IMG/VR virus record: IMGVR_UViG_3300005096_000038
Coordinates: 1-44,128 of that record
Source: a virus
Direction: 5' to 3' (one strand)
DNA length: 44,128 nucleotides
Part shown: piece after piece, positions 16,440-25,771 of the stretch
Layout: every line of letters begins with the position of its first letter
Position numbering within the stretch: the first letter of the stretch is position 1
Notes under the pieces: generated by a model
What the model saw: only the letters and a program-made list of their open reading frames with translations
What the model was told of the DNA's origin: nothing
Database searches by the model: none
Position numbers and translations under genes: made by a program

Positions 16440-17260
16440 TTACAAAATTATTTAATCTTGACGGAAAGTCATTTCAGTTTAACTGGTCTGCTGCCGCCAC
16501 TGTCGCTTCGTCTGTTATTTCTGGAAGAGCATCAGGTCGAGCTGCCGATCAAGCCGCCGCCGGACAAGCCGCCGCCAGAGAAGAGTCAGCGCGACAATTC
16601 GGAATTACCCAAGAGCAAGTGGAGCCATACCGTGAAGTAGGTGGGCGTGGATTAGCTCGGTATGAAGAATTAGTTAATCAAGAGCGGCAAGGCAATCTTC
16701 CCGACAAATTTAAGTTTGGCGCAGAAGAATTTAATCAATATAAAGACCCCGGATACGAATTCCGTGTTGACGAAGGCTTAAGAGCTTTAGATCGCAGGCT
16801 TGCCCGTGGCGGTAAGCGTGGCGCAGGCGTAAGAAGCCGCGCTTTAATGGATTTAGGGCAAAATCTTGCCTCCGCTGAATTTGGCGCAGCAAGAGGACGA
16901 GCATTACAAGATTATGGCGCAGAGGTTTCAAGAGAACAATCTCAGTACCAAAGAGGCTATTTAGATCCAATGGCCAGAGCAGGGCAGCTCGCGCAAACAG
17001 GGTTAGGGGCAACGCAAAACTTAGCCTCAAGACGCGCATCCTATGCTGATAGATTAGGCCAATACACCACACGCGAAAGCGGTATTCGAGCAGCAGGCAC
17101 TCTTGGTCGAGCAGGCGCTATTTCAGCGGGAATAGGCGCAATAGGCCGTATTTATCAAAACTCATCAAATCAACCTGATTATTCAGGAATGAGTGACTAT
17201 GGCGCTTATAATGATACAGGGCGTGGCCCCGTTATCGCTAGAGAAGGCTTTACAGGATAA
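16424..17260 (+). CDS. DNA ejection/transfer protein (gp7-like)
   Basis: A 278-residue Ala/Gly/Arg-rich protein. A hydrophobic N-terminal segment (WSAAATVASSVISG) precedes Ala-rich helices, then YKDPGYEFRVDEGLRALDRR (about 106-125) and GAGVRSRALMDLGQNLASAEF, a signature of podoviral DNA-transfer proteins. These leave the virion at infection and help form the trans-envelope channel. First of three adjacent ejection genes. Confidence 0.7.
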   Translation: MFHQLITKLFNLDGKSFQFNWSAAATVASSVISGRASGRAADQAAAGQAAAREESARQFGITQEQVEPYREVGGRGLARYEELVNQERQGNLPDKFKFGAEEFNQYKDPGYEFRVDEGLRALDRRLARGGKRGAGVRSRALMDLGQNLASAEFGAARGRALQDYGAEVSREQSQYQRGYLDPMARAGQLAQTGLGATQNLASRRASYADRLGQYTTRESGIRAAGTLGRAGAISAGIGAIGRIYQNSSNQPDYSGMSDYGAYNDTGRGPVIAREGFTG

Positions 17261-17265
17261 ATATT

Positions 17266-18441
17266 ATGGGACTTGAGAGATTAATAGCGCAATCAGGCGC
17301 ACAAAATGTAGAACGTGCCGTTTCAGGATTTATGCCGAATCCTGCTGAGGATAGAGCGCAAGGAATTTATGAGGCTAAACTTAAAAACATTGACTTCATG
17401 AATCAGAAGATTAAACGTGATTTTGCAAGAGCCGACTCACAGGATGAATTAAATATTGAGGTCAATAAGCGACAAAAAATCCATACACTAACAGCAGGCA
17501 TTTATGATGCTGCGCAAAAAGATCCAAATGCAGGAATATCGGCGTTCATTGATTACTATGGCGAATTAAAAGAAAACAGCACCGTTAACGACAGAAAAAG
17601 AATGGAGCCACTTTATGATTTAGCTGGAAAAGCACAAGACCCAGATAATACACCAGAAGAAGCAGAGCAATACCAGTCATTATTTATGAAAGCGCTATCC
17701 ACTGCTAATGCAATGATACCTGCCGAGCAAGAGGCTGTTAGGAAACAGGAGTTGGCAGCAGCAAAAAGATTTTCTAAGCGCGGCAGCGGCGGAACGGCGG
17801 CTGAGCGCGTAAATTATAATCTGTTTATGGAAGGAAAGATTACACAAGATGAATATGATAAGCGCATGGATAAACTTGGCAAAGTAAAAACGGGCGTTGA
17901 TATATCAGAAACGACTAATGTTAATTTAAAAGAAAGCCAAACAAAACGCCTTAACAAACAGTATGAGAATTTTAGAAAAACTTACAAGAAAGATAATGAG
18001 TATTTTAGTGGAGCCTCTAGGGCGATAGACAGGGTTATTGCTTTAATGGAGTCAGGGGATACTCAAATGTCTAACACGCTAATGACTCAGGCATTAATGG
18101 GTATAGAAGATACTAATGTCCGTGCGGTTGCGATGTACGATAAGTTTGATAGATCTTATGGCGATATAGCCACAAGAATAGGCCGAAGCGTAACTCAGTT
18201 TATTAGTGGCGAGCGAACCGAGGATGAAAAGGCTCAAATGACTGAATCATTAAGAGAATTTCAGAGAGATTACCTTAATCCAGCAAGTAAATATGTTGTT
18301 AATAGCAGTCGCATGGTTGCTGTACGAGATGGCTTAGATCCATTCAGAGCCGTGCCACCTAAAACGCCGCAAGAAGTGAAAGACTCACCCTACGGGACTC
18401 GGCAACAGAAGATTGATGCCCTAATGGTTTTACCAAGATAA
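17266..18441 (+). CDS. Putative internal virion/ejection protein
   Basis: A 391-residue, helical, highly charged protein (MGLERLIAQSGAQNVERAV...) with Gln/Lys/Glu-rich segments. It lies between the gp7-like and the large ejection proteins and overlaps the latter by TAATG, so all three are probably made together. No motif recognised; function is inferred from position, as with P22 gp20. Confidence 0.55.
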   Translation: MGLERLIAQSGAQNVERAVSGFMPNPAEDRAQGIYEAKLKNIDFMNQKIKRDFARADSQDELNIEVNKRQKIHTLTAGIYDAAQKDPNAGISAFIDYYGELKENSTVNDRKRMEPLYDLAGKAQDPDNTPEEAEQYQSLFMKALSTANAMIPAEQEAVRKQELAAAKRFSKRGSGGTAAERVNYNLFMEGKITQDEYDKRMDKLGKVKTGVDISETTNVNLKESQTKRLNKQYENFRKTYKKDNEYFSGASRAIDRVIALMESGDTQMSNTLMTQALMGIEDTNVRAVAMYDKFDRSYGDIATRIGRSVTQFISGERTEDEKAQMTESLREFQRDYLNPASKYVVNSSRMVAVRDGLDPFRAVPPKTPQEVKDSPYGTRQQKIDALMVLPR

Positions 18442-21209
18442 TGGCTTTATCAAGAGAAGATGCTGAAAAATTCCTAGACGGTGAATCGTCTGGAGTAAGT
18501 CGGACTGCTGCTGAAAATTTTCTTGATGATCCAAATATTGAACCTGAAATAACAGAGGCCAAGACCAATGCTGAATCAAAAGCGCAAAAAGCAGCCAAGA
18601 AAACGGGGTCAAACCCGTTAGTCGATTATTCCTCCGCGTTTAATGGTGTTATTGCTGATATTGCCGGCTTTCCCGGTGATGTTGTTCAATGGATAAAAAA
18701 CGATACCGCGCTAGGACAGAATATAGACCGCTTTGTAAAAAACACAGAAGGATTATCAGCTGTAGACGAGGGAATGAGAAAAGCGATCCCCGTTACTTTT
18801 GGCGGCGCAGATTACCGTGGGTTATTTGGTACATATCAAAAAGACGACCAACCCGATACAGCATCCTCTAAAGCAGGGGAGTATGTCGCATTAGGACTTA
18901 CATTCTTAGCCCCGATTCTCGCTATTGGTAGAGGCGCGCAAACAACAATGCGAGCAGGAGAGACTGCTTTATCGGCAACAGCAGGCGTACAAGCAGGGGT
19001 CGGCGTAGGAAAAGGGATCGCTCAAAAAATTTCTGCTCCATTTTATCGCGCACCCACAGAAATAGCTTTATCGAAGGCTCCGGTATTATCAAAAATTTCA
19101 GCTTTAAGCACAGTAAAGATAAAATCTCAAACCGCCTTAGCCGGTGAGCTTATTGCTAGTACAGGGGCAGGATATGGTGCTTATTATGGCGGAGAGTCCT
19201 ATGGCCCAACAGGCGAAATGGTCGGCGGGTTATTTGGCGGATTTTTCGCGTCTATAAGTACTATGGTTGCACCTAGAGCCTTGGACTATATAAAGAAATC
19301 TATCTTTGCTTATACAGAGCCGGGAGGGATAGCTAAAGGCGGGGTAAGCGCAAGAGGCTTTGCCGAATCGCCAGCAGAAGAAGTGGTTAAAACAATTAGA
19401 GAACAAAAGGTGATTTCTGGAGCAAAAATACCGCCAGCCCAGTTATCAGAAGATAAGCATTTAATTGCCATGCAGAAAAAGATTTTAGCCAAGCACCCAG
19501 AGCTTGAGCATGAATTTCGAGAGGCTCAGGCTAAAGTAAATATGCTTGCAAGAGCTGAGGCTGAAACCCTAAGTGACGGTACGCCCCCTGCTGAAACACA
19601 GGTTTTTTTAGAATTTAAGATAGAAAAAGCAAAAGTTATTATACAGAAGAGCATAGATAAGGCTGTACAAGATTCGGCTGACTCGATTGAAAAGATGGCT
19701 CCACAGCAGGCAAGAAATGTGGCGAATGAAACTGCTAGATCTAAAATAAATTCATCTCTTGAGGCTGCTAGAAAGGTAGAAGATGAGGCATGGCGTAATG
19801 TGGGAGATAATATATCCATAGCTAATCCAGAAGCCCCTGCTGTTTTTAAGGCGGAAATTGAAAATTGGACTAAATACAAAGACTTTAAGATGATTCCTGA
19901 TTACATTTATTCGTCATTAGGCAGATTCACAAAGAAAGGCTTTAAACCCGGCGCATTATCAAAGGGCGCAACCGTCAGGGAAATGCAAGACTTGAGATCG
20001 CGTGTCCTAGAAGATATGCGCGAAGCAAAAAGCATTGATAAATGGAATAAAGCAAGAATATTAGACGATATTCAGGAATCCTTGTTACTGGATATGGAAA
20101 AGGCCGAAGGCTCTAATGTTAAAGTCGCTATCGGTATTTCAAGGACATTAAAAGATAAATTTCAGGGCGGTGAAGTTGGAAAAATACTTGGATATTCGAA
20201 AGAAGGGGAGAAGGTTGCATCAGAGCTAACCCTAGAAGGGCTTAATTTCGGCGCAGGCGGAGCAAAAACAGCCGTAAAAATAAAACAATTACTTAATGCT
20301 GCTCCTGAGTCAAAGAGCGCCATTGAAGACTTTTTAAAACTAAAAATGGTTAACTCCTCTTTTATAAATAAAGAAGGCCGAGTGAATCTGTCTAATGCTA
20401 GAAAATTCTTATACAACAATGATGAAACGCTTAAATTATTTCCCGATCTAAAAAAGGATATAGATAATTCGCTAGCCATCGAGGAGAGAATAGCGGGTAC
20501 GATTGAAGGAATGAAGATGCGGCAAAAAGGGCTTGATTCAACAATCGCCGCAAAGATAGCCTACACGAAGAAAGGTCGATTTATTGATGAAATAAATGCT
20601 GCTAGAAACCCAGAAATTGAAGCCTTAGCTATCGCTAAAACACTCAACAAGGAAGGTCGAGCAGGGATAAAAACTGATTTCCTTAATAAATTAATGGCTG
20701 ACTCAAAAACAGCAGGCTTCGATGAAGCTGGTGAGCCTATGTTATCAGGTCTAAAGTGGAATCAATGGGTTAAAGGCAATGAAAAAGTATTAAACAAATT
20801 CTTTAGTCCTCCTGAAATGAATAGAATGAAAGTAATTGGGAAGACGTTAAGACTGAATGAGCCAGTAGGAGGTCTTCCTAAAATTGAAGGCGAGGTTATT
20901 AAGCCGGGGAATAAAATTCTTGAAATTATGGTTAGATTTTATGCCGCAAAGAAAGGTGGTGAGATTGGATCTGGCCCCGGCTCGCTTAGAACAGCGAATA
21001 TGGCATCAACAGAAAGCAAAAAGTTACTCGATAAGCTAGACGTAGGCGCTGCAAATGCAGCAATGAAAGACGCTATACAAGATAAAGAACTGTTCATTAC
21101 TTTAATGCTTGATGGCACAAAAAAACCGAACGCGGATAGATTTGTCAAAGTATTCCAAGGATGGATGGCAGTTAATGCTTTATCCCCACTAATGGAAAAG
21201 AATAAATAA
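18441..21209 (+). CDS. Large internal virion/ejection protein
   Basis: A 922-residue protein. Charged N-terminus; hydrophobic glycine-rich stretches near residues 145-160 (YVALGLTFLAPILAIG) and 240-280 (AGYGAYYGGESYG... GGLFGGFFASISTMV) that could enter membranes; then long helices rich in Ala/Lys/Glu to the end. The profile and position match gp16-type ejection proteins that pass into the periplasm and inner membrane with the DNA. I see no lysozyme or transglycosylase motif. Confidence 0.65.
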   Translation: MALSREDAEKFLDGESSGVSRTAAENFLDDPNIEPEITEAKTNAESKAQKAAKKTGSNPLVDYSSAFNGVIADIAGFPGDVVQWIKNDTALGQNIDRFVKNTEGLSAVDEGMRKAIPVTFGGADYRGLFGTYQKDDQPDTASSKAGEYVALGLTFLAPILAIGRGAQTTMRAGETALSATAGVQAGVGVGKGIAQKISAPFYRAPTEIALSKAPVLSKISALSTVKIKSQTALAGELIASTGAGYGAYYGGESYGPTGEMVGGLFGGFFASISTMVAPRALDYIKKSIFAYTEPGGIAKGGVSARGFAESPAEEVVKTIREQKVISGAKIPPAQLSEDKHLIAMQKKILAKHPELEHEFREAQAKVNMLARAEAETLSDGTPPAETQVFLEFKIEKAKVIIQKSIDKAVQDSADSIEKMAPQQARNVANETARSKINSSLEAARKVEDEAWRNVGDNISIANPEAPAVFKAEIENWTKYKDFKMIPDYIYSSLGRFTKKGFKPGALSKGATVREMQDLRSRVLEDMREAKSIDKWNKARILDDIQESLLLDMEKAEGSNVKVAIGISRTLKDKFQGGEVGKILGYSKEGEKVASELTLEGLNFGAGGAKTAVKIKQLLNAAPESKSAIEDFLKLKMVNSSFINKEGRVNLSNARKFLYNNDETLKLFPDLKKDIDNSLAIEERIAGTIEGMKMRQKGLDSTIAAKIAYTKKGRFIDEINAARNPEIEALAIAKTLNKEGRAGIKTDFLNKLMADSKTAGFDEAGEPMLSGLKWNQWVKGNEKVLNKFFSPPEMNRMKVIGKTLRLNEPVGGLPKIEGEVIKPGNKILEIMVRFYAAKKGGEIGSGPGSLRTANMASTESKKLLDKLDVGAANAAMKDAIQDKELFITLMLDGTKKPNADRFVKVFQGWMAVNALSPLMEKNK

Positions 21210-21253
21210 TGTTCGCCCTAAGTAAAACATCCTTAAAACGTAAAGGTTACTAA
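21209..21253 (+). CDS. 14-codon mini-ORF, copy 2
   Basis: MFALSKTSLKRKGY. It starts in the TAATG of the ejection-protein stop and ends one base before the amidase ATG. AAAGG inside it is the amidase ribosome site. Related to the ORF at 15955. It resembles the N-terminal F-x-LS-x-x-SL-x-RL motif of some phage peptidoglycan peptidases, so it may be a leftover start of such a gene. Confidence 0.5.
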   Translation: MFALSKTSLKRKGY

Positions 21254-21254
21254 T

Positions 21255-21794
21255 ATGATACTTATCAGCACAGGTCATCACGAGGAAAAACGCGGCGCTA
21301 GCTTTGACGATTTTTATGAGCATGATGAGGCTAGAATATGGGCGGCAGCACTTGTTAGTATTTTAGGTGAGCACGGCTTAGCTGTTCCATTGGGTAGATT
21401 GGAAGAAAAAGTTAAGTTTATTAACAATACAGATAATGTCGATATTGCCATTGAGATTCACTTTAACAGCGCAAAAAATGCTAGTGGAGAAAATATTGGG
21501 AATGGCTGTGAAACACTCTACTACCCTAAGAGTAAAAACGGCATGATTGCCGCAAACCTGATTCAGGATGCAATGGCTAAAACACTTAAACCTGATAGAG
21601 GGATTAAGGAAGGGTATTTTAGGCTCAATAAATCTAATGGTGTTAATTACTTTTTAGCGCGAACAAAATGTATATCATTAATAATCGAACCCGAATTTAT
21701 ACATCATAAGGACTTGATACAGAATGGCCGTAATATAGTCTGTAAGGATATTGCGGAGGGTTTAATCAAGTTTTCTAATAATAAAAAGAGTTAA
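21255..21794 (+). CDS. N-acetylmuramoyl-L-alanine amidase endolysin
   Basis: A 179-residue Amidase_3-type enzyme that cleaves the bond between the sugar chain and peptide of the cell wall. Zinc ligands are likely His8 (ISTGHHEEKRGA), Glu25 (EHDEARIW) and His69 (IAIEIHFNSA), with the catalytic Glu in IEPEFI (145-150). No signal peptide or cell-wall-binding domain: one compact catalytic domain, as in endolysins released by a holin. Holin candidates and spanins follow immediately. Confidence 0.82.
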   Translation: MILISTGHHEEKRGASFDDFYEHDEARIWAAALVSILGEHGLAVPLGRLEEKVKFINNTDNVDIAIEIHFNSAKNASGENIGNGCETLYYPKSKNGMIAANLIQDAMAKTLKPDRGIKEGYFRLNKSNGVNYFLARTKCISLIIEPEFIHHKDLIQNGRNIVCKDIAEGLIKFSNNKKS

Positions 21795-21796
21795 TT

Positions 21797-22033
21797 ATGA
21801 CAGGTATAGCAGAAGTTAAAGAAATGGCTAATGAGGCATTAACAGTGGCGTATGAAGCGAAACATAAAATAGACTCCCATGAGGATATTTGCGCATTAAG
21901 GTACACAGGAATTCAAGACGGTATGCACACTATTGTGATTGATATTAAAACATTATCAACTAGAATGTGGCTATTCGCTGGCTCAATTATTGGCGTACTT
22001 GTGCTTATTATTATGGGGTTATTATTAAGATGA
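21797..22033 (+). CDS. Putative holin/XhlA-like membrane protein
   Basis: A 78-residue protein. An amphipathic helical N-terminus with HEDICALRY (27-36) is followed by a single C-terminal membrane helix (about 58-77, MWLFAGSIIGVLVLIIMGLL). This topology resembles XhlA-type lysis accessory proteins. It overlaps the next gene by ATGA and directly follows the endolysin. Which of the two small membrane genes is the holin is undecided. Confidence 0.6.
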   Translation: MTGIAEVKEMANEALTVAYEAKHKIDSHEDICALRYTGIQDGMHTIVIDIKTLSTRMWLFAGSIIGVLVLIIMGLLLR

Positions 22034-22233
22034 AATCATGGGCGGTTAGACGAAGAATGGCCTACGGAGCTTACCTATTTGGCCTAGTAATATTCCCTAT
22101 CGCTTATATTAAATACCCTGAATTAGGGCAATTAACCATCCCCTACTACTCTTTAATTACCTTTATTCTTACCTCCTACTATGGGTTTGTGACTTATAAT
22201 GATGTAAAGGATAAGCAAAATGATTCCGTATAA
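22030..22233 (+). CDS. Putative class II-type holin
   Basis: A 67-residue protein with two membrane helices (about 11-27 GAYLFGLVIFPIAYIKY and 37-57), a basic N-terminus (MKSWAVRRR) and a charged tail. ATG 22030 is chosen because it overlaps the upstream stop; an upstream in-frame start at 21967 lies deep in that gene. Size and topology suit a holin that lets the endolysin reach the wall. Confidence 0.6.
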   Translation: MKSWAVRRRMAYGAYLFGLVIFPIAYIKYPELGQLTIPYYSLITFILTSYYGFVTYNDVKDKQNDSV

Positions 22234-22546
22234 AAAACTAATTATTGCAGGTATAACCCTTGTGGCTTTTGTTGCCGTGTATTACATGGGGTATAACAAG
22301 CGAGGTGAGGTGGAAGCTATAAAGACCACTAAAGCCTACGAGAAAGCCATACAGGAGAAGTCTAAGGAATGGCAGTCAAAGCTAGAGCTTGCCGTTGTAA
22401 GCGCAAGGGAAGAGGCCATGAGCCGCGCTAAAGGTAAGGTCGTTACACAGAAGGTGATTGAATATGTTGAAACTAAGTCTACTAACCCTGTTTGCTATGA
22501 TAATGGTGGGATGCAGCTCATCGCCGAAAGTATTGGAAATCCCTGA
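22220..22546 (+). CDS. Inner-membrane spanin (Rz-like)
   Basis: A 108-residue protein with one N-terminal membrane helix (about 6-23, LIIAGITLVAFVAVYYMG) and a charged helical periplasmic domain (AIQEKSKEWQSKLELAV...), the i-spanin layout. Rz1 overlaps it out of frame from 22464. Together they fuse inner and outer membranes in the last step of lysis. Confidence 0.75.
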   Translation: MIPYKKLIIAGITLVAFVAVYYMGYNKRGEVEAIKTTKAYEKAIQEKSKEWQSKLELAVVSAREEAMSRAKGKVVTQKVIEYVETKSTNPVCYDNGGMQLIAESIGNP

Positions 22547-22643
22547 GTTAGAATTACCTATTAAGTACCGTATAGCCTTTAACCCTTTACCTGCGTTAAA
22601 AACAGGTTTGGCGAATGATGTTTTACTTACTGCACCATGTTAA
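22464..22643 (+). CDS. Outer-membrane lipoprotein spanin (Rz1-like)
   Basis: A 59-residue lipoprotein with a signal peptide ending in a lipobox (IMVGC, acylated Cys17) and a mature Pro/Leu-rich chain. It starts inside the Rz gene in another frame and extends past it. AAGG nine bases upstream of ATG 22464 supports this start over the in-frame TTG at 22458. O-spanin partner of Rz; implies a Gram-negative host. Confidence 0.75.
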   Translation: MLKLSLLTLFAMIMVGCSSSPKVLEIPELELPIKYRIAFNPLPALKTGLANDVLLTAPC

Positions 22644-22700
22644 CTCGATTAATCAATATAATGAGTGCCGCGTTAAATATAAAGGCTTGCTAGGGTTTTA

Positions 22701-23879
22701 TTAGCGTCCTCGACGCATAAGCTTTCTAACGCTCTTAGATGCGAGCATCCCACTACCAGCGCCTACATAACTCCCGCCACCACCAACATCTAAAGTATAT
22801 GTTTTTTCTGTTCCCCATGACCCATCAGTTGAGATTGCACGTATTTGAGTCGTTTCATTATTAGGCGGTACAGCAGATGCGCTAAACGTTGTATCCGCTA
22901 AAGCAAGGAAGTCTATAATACCGCCTGACAACTTCTTAACGAAGACAATTTGCATACCTATTGTAGGCGCTGCACCGGTATAACCTGTTAAAACAGAAGC
23001 TGTTGTACCCACGGCAGTTATATCAGTTACATCTATATAATCTCGTGTTGCATCAGGTTGAAAATTAGTATTAACAGAAGGTGTGCCACTTGCATCATCA
23101 ATAAAGGTAAAGACAGCCGCTGCGTCGAATAGTATCCCAGTAACCGCAGGAATGGCCGCAACACATGCGCCGTTAGCATTATAAGTTGTAATTGTGACCG
23201 AGACAGTATTTGTGCCATCACTTAAAGTCGCTGTGCCTGCTGTTGCATCGCCACCTGAAACAGTGAAGTTAAAATCAGTTCCAGGAATTGCAACTGCATC
23301 AGATGTGCCAATAGTGGCGCTTGCAACATAACCATCGGCTGCGAATGAAACAACACCTGAAGCGTTGGTATTTCCCCAATCACTTGCAAGTCCGCAACGT
23401 AAGCCACTTGAATAAGTTACATCTGTTAAACTTTCTACTAAAACATTATTTAAGTATGTTTTTATAGCGCCATTAGTCGTATCTAGTTCAAGCTCCCAAA
23501 CGTCATTTGCAGAATAAGTAAGCGTATTACTTGCACCTATTCTAGTATAAACATAAGCAGCAACTCTTTGAATGTTGACAGCAGTACCGTTTACATTTAA
23601 CCAATACCCATTACCGCTAGAATCAATTAAAACAGGGCCTTGGTAATCATTCCAAACAGTTGAGTCATGATTAATCTCAACCTTAGCTCGAATTGTTGTG
23701 CTGCTAGGCGCTGCTGTGTAATAAAAAGGGATAAACGTAGCGGATGCTGAAGGTCGTAGACTTGCTGTGAGTACTTTATGCGTACCACCATTACCGTTTG
23801 AATAACTACCATTAACATAAGGATCTATATCAGATAGCCCTGAGAAGTCTAATGCAATGTCACCTATCGCTGTTGCCAT
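22701..23879 (-). CDS. LamG-like virion or adhesion protein
   Basis: A 392-residue, beta-rich, Ser/Thr/Asn/Gly protein. Residues about 50-185 look like a concanavalin/LamG jelly roll (STTIRAKVEIN, DSSGNGYWLNV, ANDVWELELDTTNGAIKTY, SSGLRCGLASD). Ig-like strands follow (about 190-290), and a short basic tail ends KSVRKLMRRGR. It is linked to the upstream 440-codon gene by TAATG. Oriented opposite to the other virion genes, at the far end of the left arm. Could be a head fibre or receptor-binding accessory; not proven to be in the virion. Confidence 0.55.
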   Translation of the reverse strand: MATAIGDIALDFSGLSDIDPYVNGSYSNGNGGTHKVLTASLRPSASATFIPFYYTAAPSSTTIRAKVEINHDSTVWNDYQGPVLIDSSGNGYWLNVNGTAVNIQRVAAYVYTRIGASNTLTYSANDVWELELDTTNGAIKTYLNNVLVESLTDVTYSSGLRCGLASDWGNTNASGVVSFAADGYVASATIGTSDAVAIPGTDFNFTVSGGDATAGTATLSDGTNTVSVTITTYNANGACVAAIPAVTGILFDAAAVFTFIDDASGTPSVNTNFQPDATRDYIDVTDITAVGTTASVLTGYTGAAPTIGMQIVFVKKLSGGIIDFLALADTTFSASAVPPNNETTQIRAISTDGSWGTEKTYTLDVGGGGSYVGAGSGMLASKSVRKLMRRGR

Positions 23880-25195
23880 TAGATAAACCCGCCTGTACTG
23901 ATTTTAATTGCACTGTATCGAAGCGTGAAAGCAGAGTAATTTGCTTGACCGTGATTATAAAATCCAATGTTATCAAACGCGCCGTTTGTTGGATGCTTAT
24001 TGTAAAGCCCTGTTGCAGTCATATAATTATTACCATCTATATCTACCGTTATTATTCCATCGGGCGTTTCAACGCTAACACCATCGCTTGTATTCATTTT
24101 TATACGTAATCTAAAAGTATGTACGGTATTAGGGGTTAAAGTGAAATTGCTAGCTTGCGGCGCATTGACGACAGCAGGCTGTGAGACTGTTGCAGGTTGC
24201 GGATTTGCATAACTACGACCCGCCTTGGTTAAATCTGCGCCATTGAAATCGACAGAATGATTGGAATCATTTTCGACTAAAGTACCATCACCGTACGCGA
24301 CTTGTGTAAGCATGCCATTTGATGCCCACTGAGGTTGCATTGTGTAATTAACATAATCGCCATCTTCATCACCATTCACATCTTGAAGTCCGAAGCATTT
24401 TAAAAACTTAACTGCACCTATTTGCCCGCCACTGTAAGATGCGGGTATCATTTTGGCTTCAAATTCAATATAAATATCTCTTTCTACTCTTTCTAGCCTC
24501 AGTGGAATAAAAACGCCCATCCAACTTACCGTGACGCCATCATTATTTCCGTTTATTTGAGTATCAATACCTGTATAGCTAGTCATATTCAAGAATAGAT
24601 TTGTATCTGTTGTATCGACAGCAGAAGTAGTTGTTCGACTGTCTGCAAACGATTGAATAACTAAATCACCATTCAATAAAGTAATATCGCAATCTGTTAA
24701 ATCCGCATTGATTGCAGTGATAATAGAATTGACTGTATCGCCTGTTGTGACAGCGATTGAAATAGGGAGAGTAGTTGCACCATCGAGAAAAACAGAGGCT
24801 GTATAAGTGCCTGTGGTTAGTCCTGCATCAGCAGTGCCAACTAAGTTCCCACCGAAGTCAACAACCTGTCTTCCAAATTCGGGTGTTGCAGGTATCTCGC
24901 TTGAAATACATTGACCGCTTGTAAAATCAGCATCGGCAACAATAGTTGGCTCGCCGCCGAATTGCCCACCGTTTACCCATGAGACATTTGTAGCTTGTGA
25001 ATCAGGCGTTATATTTCCACCGGTGAATTCTGAGCCTGTGAAGTCGACGTTTGCTAGCATAACTACTGAGCCGTTATTCGTAGCTGTTGGATCGTTACTA
25101 TGAATACTGCCTTCATCCCCATCAGGATTAGTCGCGTCATACGGCGTTAAAGCTAGAGCATCAACACTGTTATCAGATAGATTAGTTTCTGGCAT
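23879..25195 (-). CDS. Large beta-rich, putative carbohydrate-binding protein
   Basis: About 438 residues. The N-terminal part is Asn/Thr/Gly-rich with turns; the C-terminal half (about 225-440) has the look of a concanavalin-like lectin or polysaccharide-lyase fold (DIYIEFEAKMIPASYSGGQ, VHTFRLRIKMNTSDG, GIITVDIDGNNYM, AFTLRYSAIKIS). Two ATGs exist: the first at 25201 directly abuts the AGGA, the second at 25195 has normal spacing and is preferred. Coupled to the gene at 22701-23879. Probably a structural or adhesion protein. Confidence 0.55.
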   Translation of the reverse strand: MPETNLSDNSVDALALTPYDATNPDGDEGSIHSNDPTATNNGSVVMLANVDFTGSEFTGGNITPDSQATNVSWVNGGQFGGEPTIVADADFTSGQCISSEIPATPEFGRQVVDFGGNLVGTADAGLTTGTYTASVFLDGATTLPISIAVTTGDTVNSIITAINADLTDCDITLLNGDLVIQSFADSRTTTSAVDTTDTNLFLNMTSYTGIDTQINGNNDGVTVSWMGVFIPLRLERVERDIYIEFEAKMIPASYSGGQIGAVKFLKCFGLQDVNGDEDGDYVNYTMQPQWASNGMLTQVAYGDGTLVENDSNHSVDFNGADLTKAGRSYANPQPATVSQPAVVNAPQASNFTLTPNTVHTFRLRIKMNTSDGVSVETPDGIITVDIDGNNYMTATGLYNKHPTNGAFDNIGFYNHGQANYSAFTLRYSAIKISTGGFI

Positions 25196-25249
25196 AGCCA
25201 TTCCTAAAGGATTTCATGGCTTCATTATAGGGGAAATATGGGGGTAAGG

Positions 25250-25771
25250 CTATAATCCGTGGTTAGCATGGTACCCATATTTAATATTTGCCGCTTTTCT
25301 TGCTAAAACGGCATCTTCAAAGCTATCGAAATATCCAAGAAACTTGCTTTTATTATTTTCAACTCTAACATTTGCTTGCCACCTTTTATTTTTCGCGCAG
25401 AAGAATACGCCAGTGAACCCTGATTTATTGAATTTACTCATAATCTGGTTTCTACTATTCTCGCGGCCTGAAACCTCTCTTAAATTAACCCATCTATTGT
25501 CATCTCGAATGTGGTTAATATGATCAACCTGTTCTTTAGGCCACGCGCCTGTCATGTATAAGACTGCTAACCTATGCGCCTTATATAGGGTATTTAGCAC
25601 TCTTATAACGATATACCCACTATCCCGTTTATGCCCAGCAGTAGCGCCTTTACTTGCTCCTACCCTCCCGTTAGCCCAAGAGAATAAGCCGGTTCCAGAA
25701 TTATAATATAAGTGCTTAATTAAGGTTGATTGGTCTAATTTTGATTGAGAAATTATAGATGGTTTTGTCAT
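25250..25771 (-). CDS. HNH homing endonuclease with AP2 domain
   Basis: A 173-residue protein. HNH motif at about 80-100 (QVDHINHIRDDNRWVNLREV, with Asp83-His84, Asn92, Asn96) preceded by His67. An AP2-type DNA-binding domain follows (about 117-170, SGFTGVFFCAKNKRWQA... ) ending with FDSFEDAVLARKAA. This architecture is typical of free-standing phage homing endonucleases. It has its own leader of 100 bases and GGAG ribosome site, and sits between unrelated genes, as expected for an invader. Confidence 0.85.
   Translation of the reverse strand: MTKPSIISQSKLDQSTLIKHLYYNSGTGLFSWANGRVGASKGATAGHKRDSGYIVIRVLNTLYKAHRLAVLYMTGAWPKEQVDHINHIRDDNRWVNLREVSGRENSRNQIMSKFNKSGFTGVFFCAKNKRWQANVRVENNKSKFLGYFDSFEDAVLARKAANIKYGYHANHGL

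Noticed and set aside
21967-22029. Longer N-terminus for the holin candidate
   Set aside because: It reads in another frame through the upstream membrane gene and adds a non-holin-like leader; ATG 22030 is coupled to the stop.
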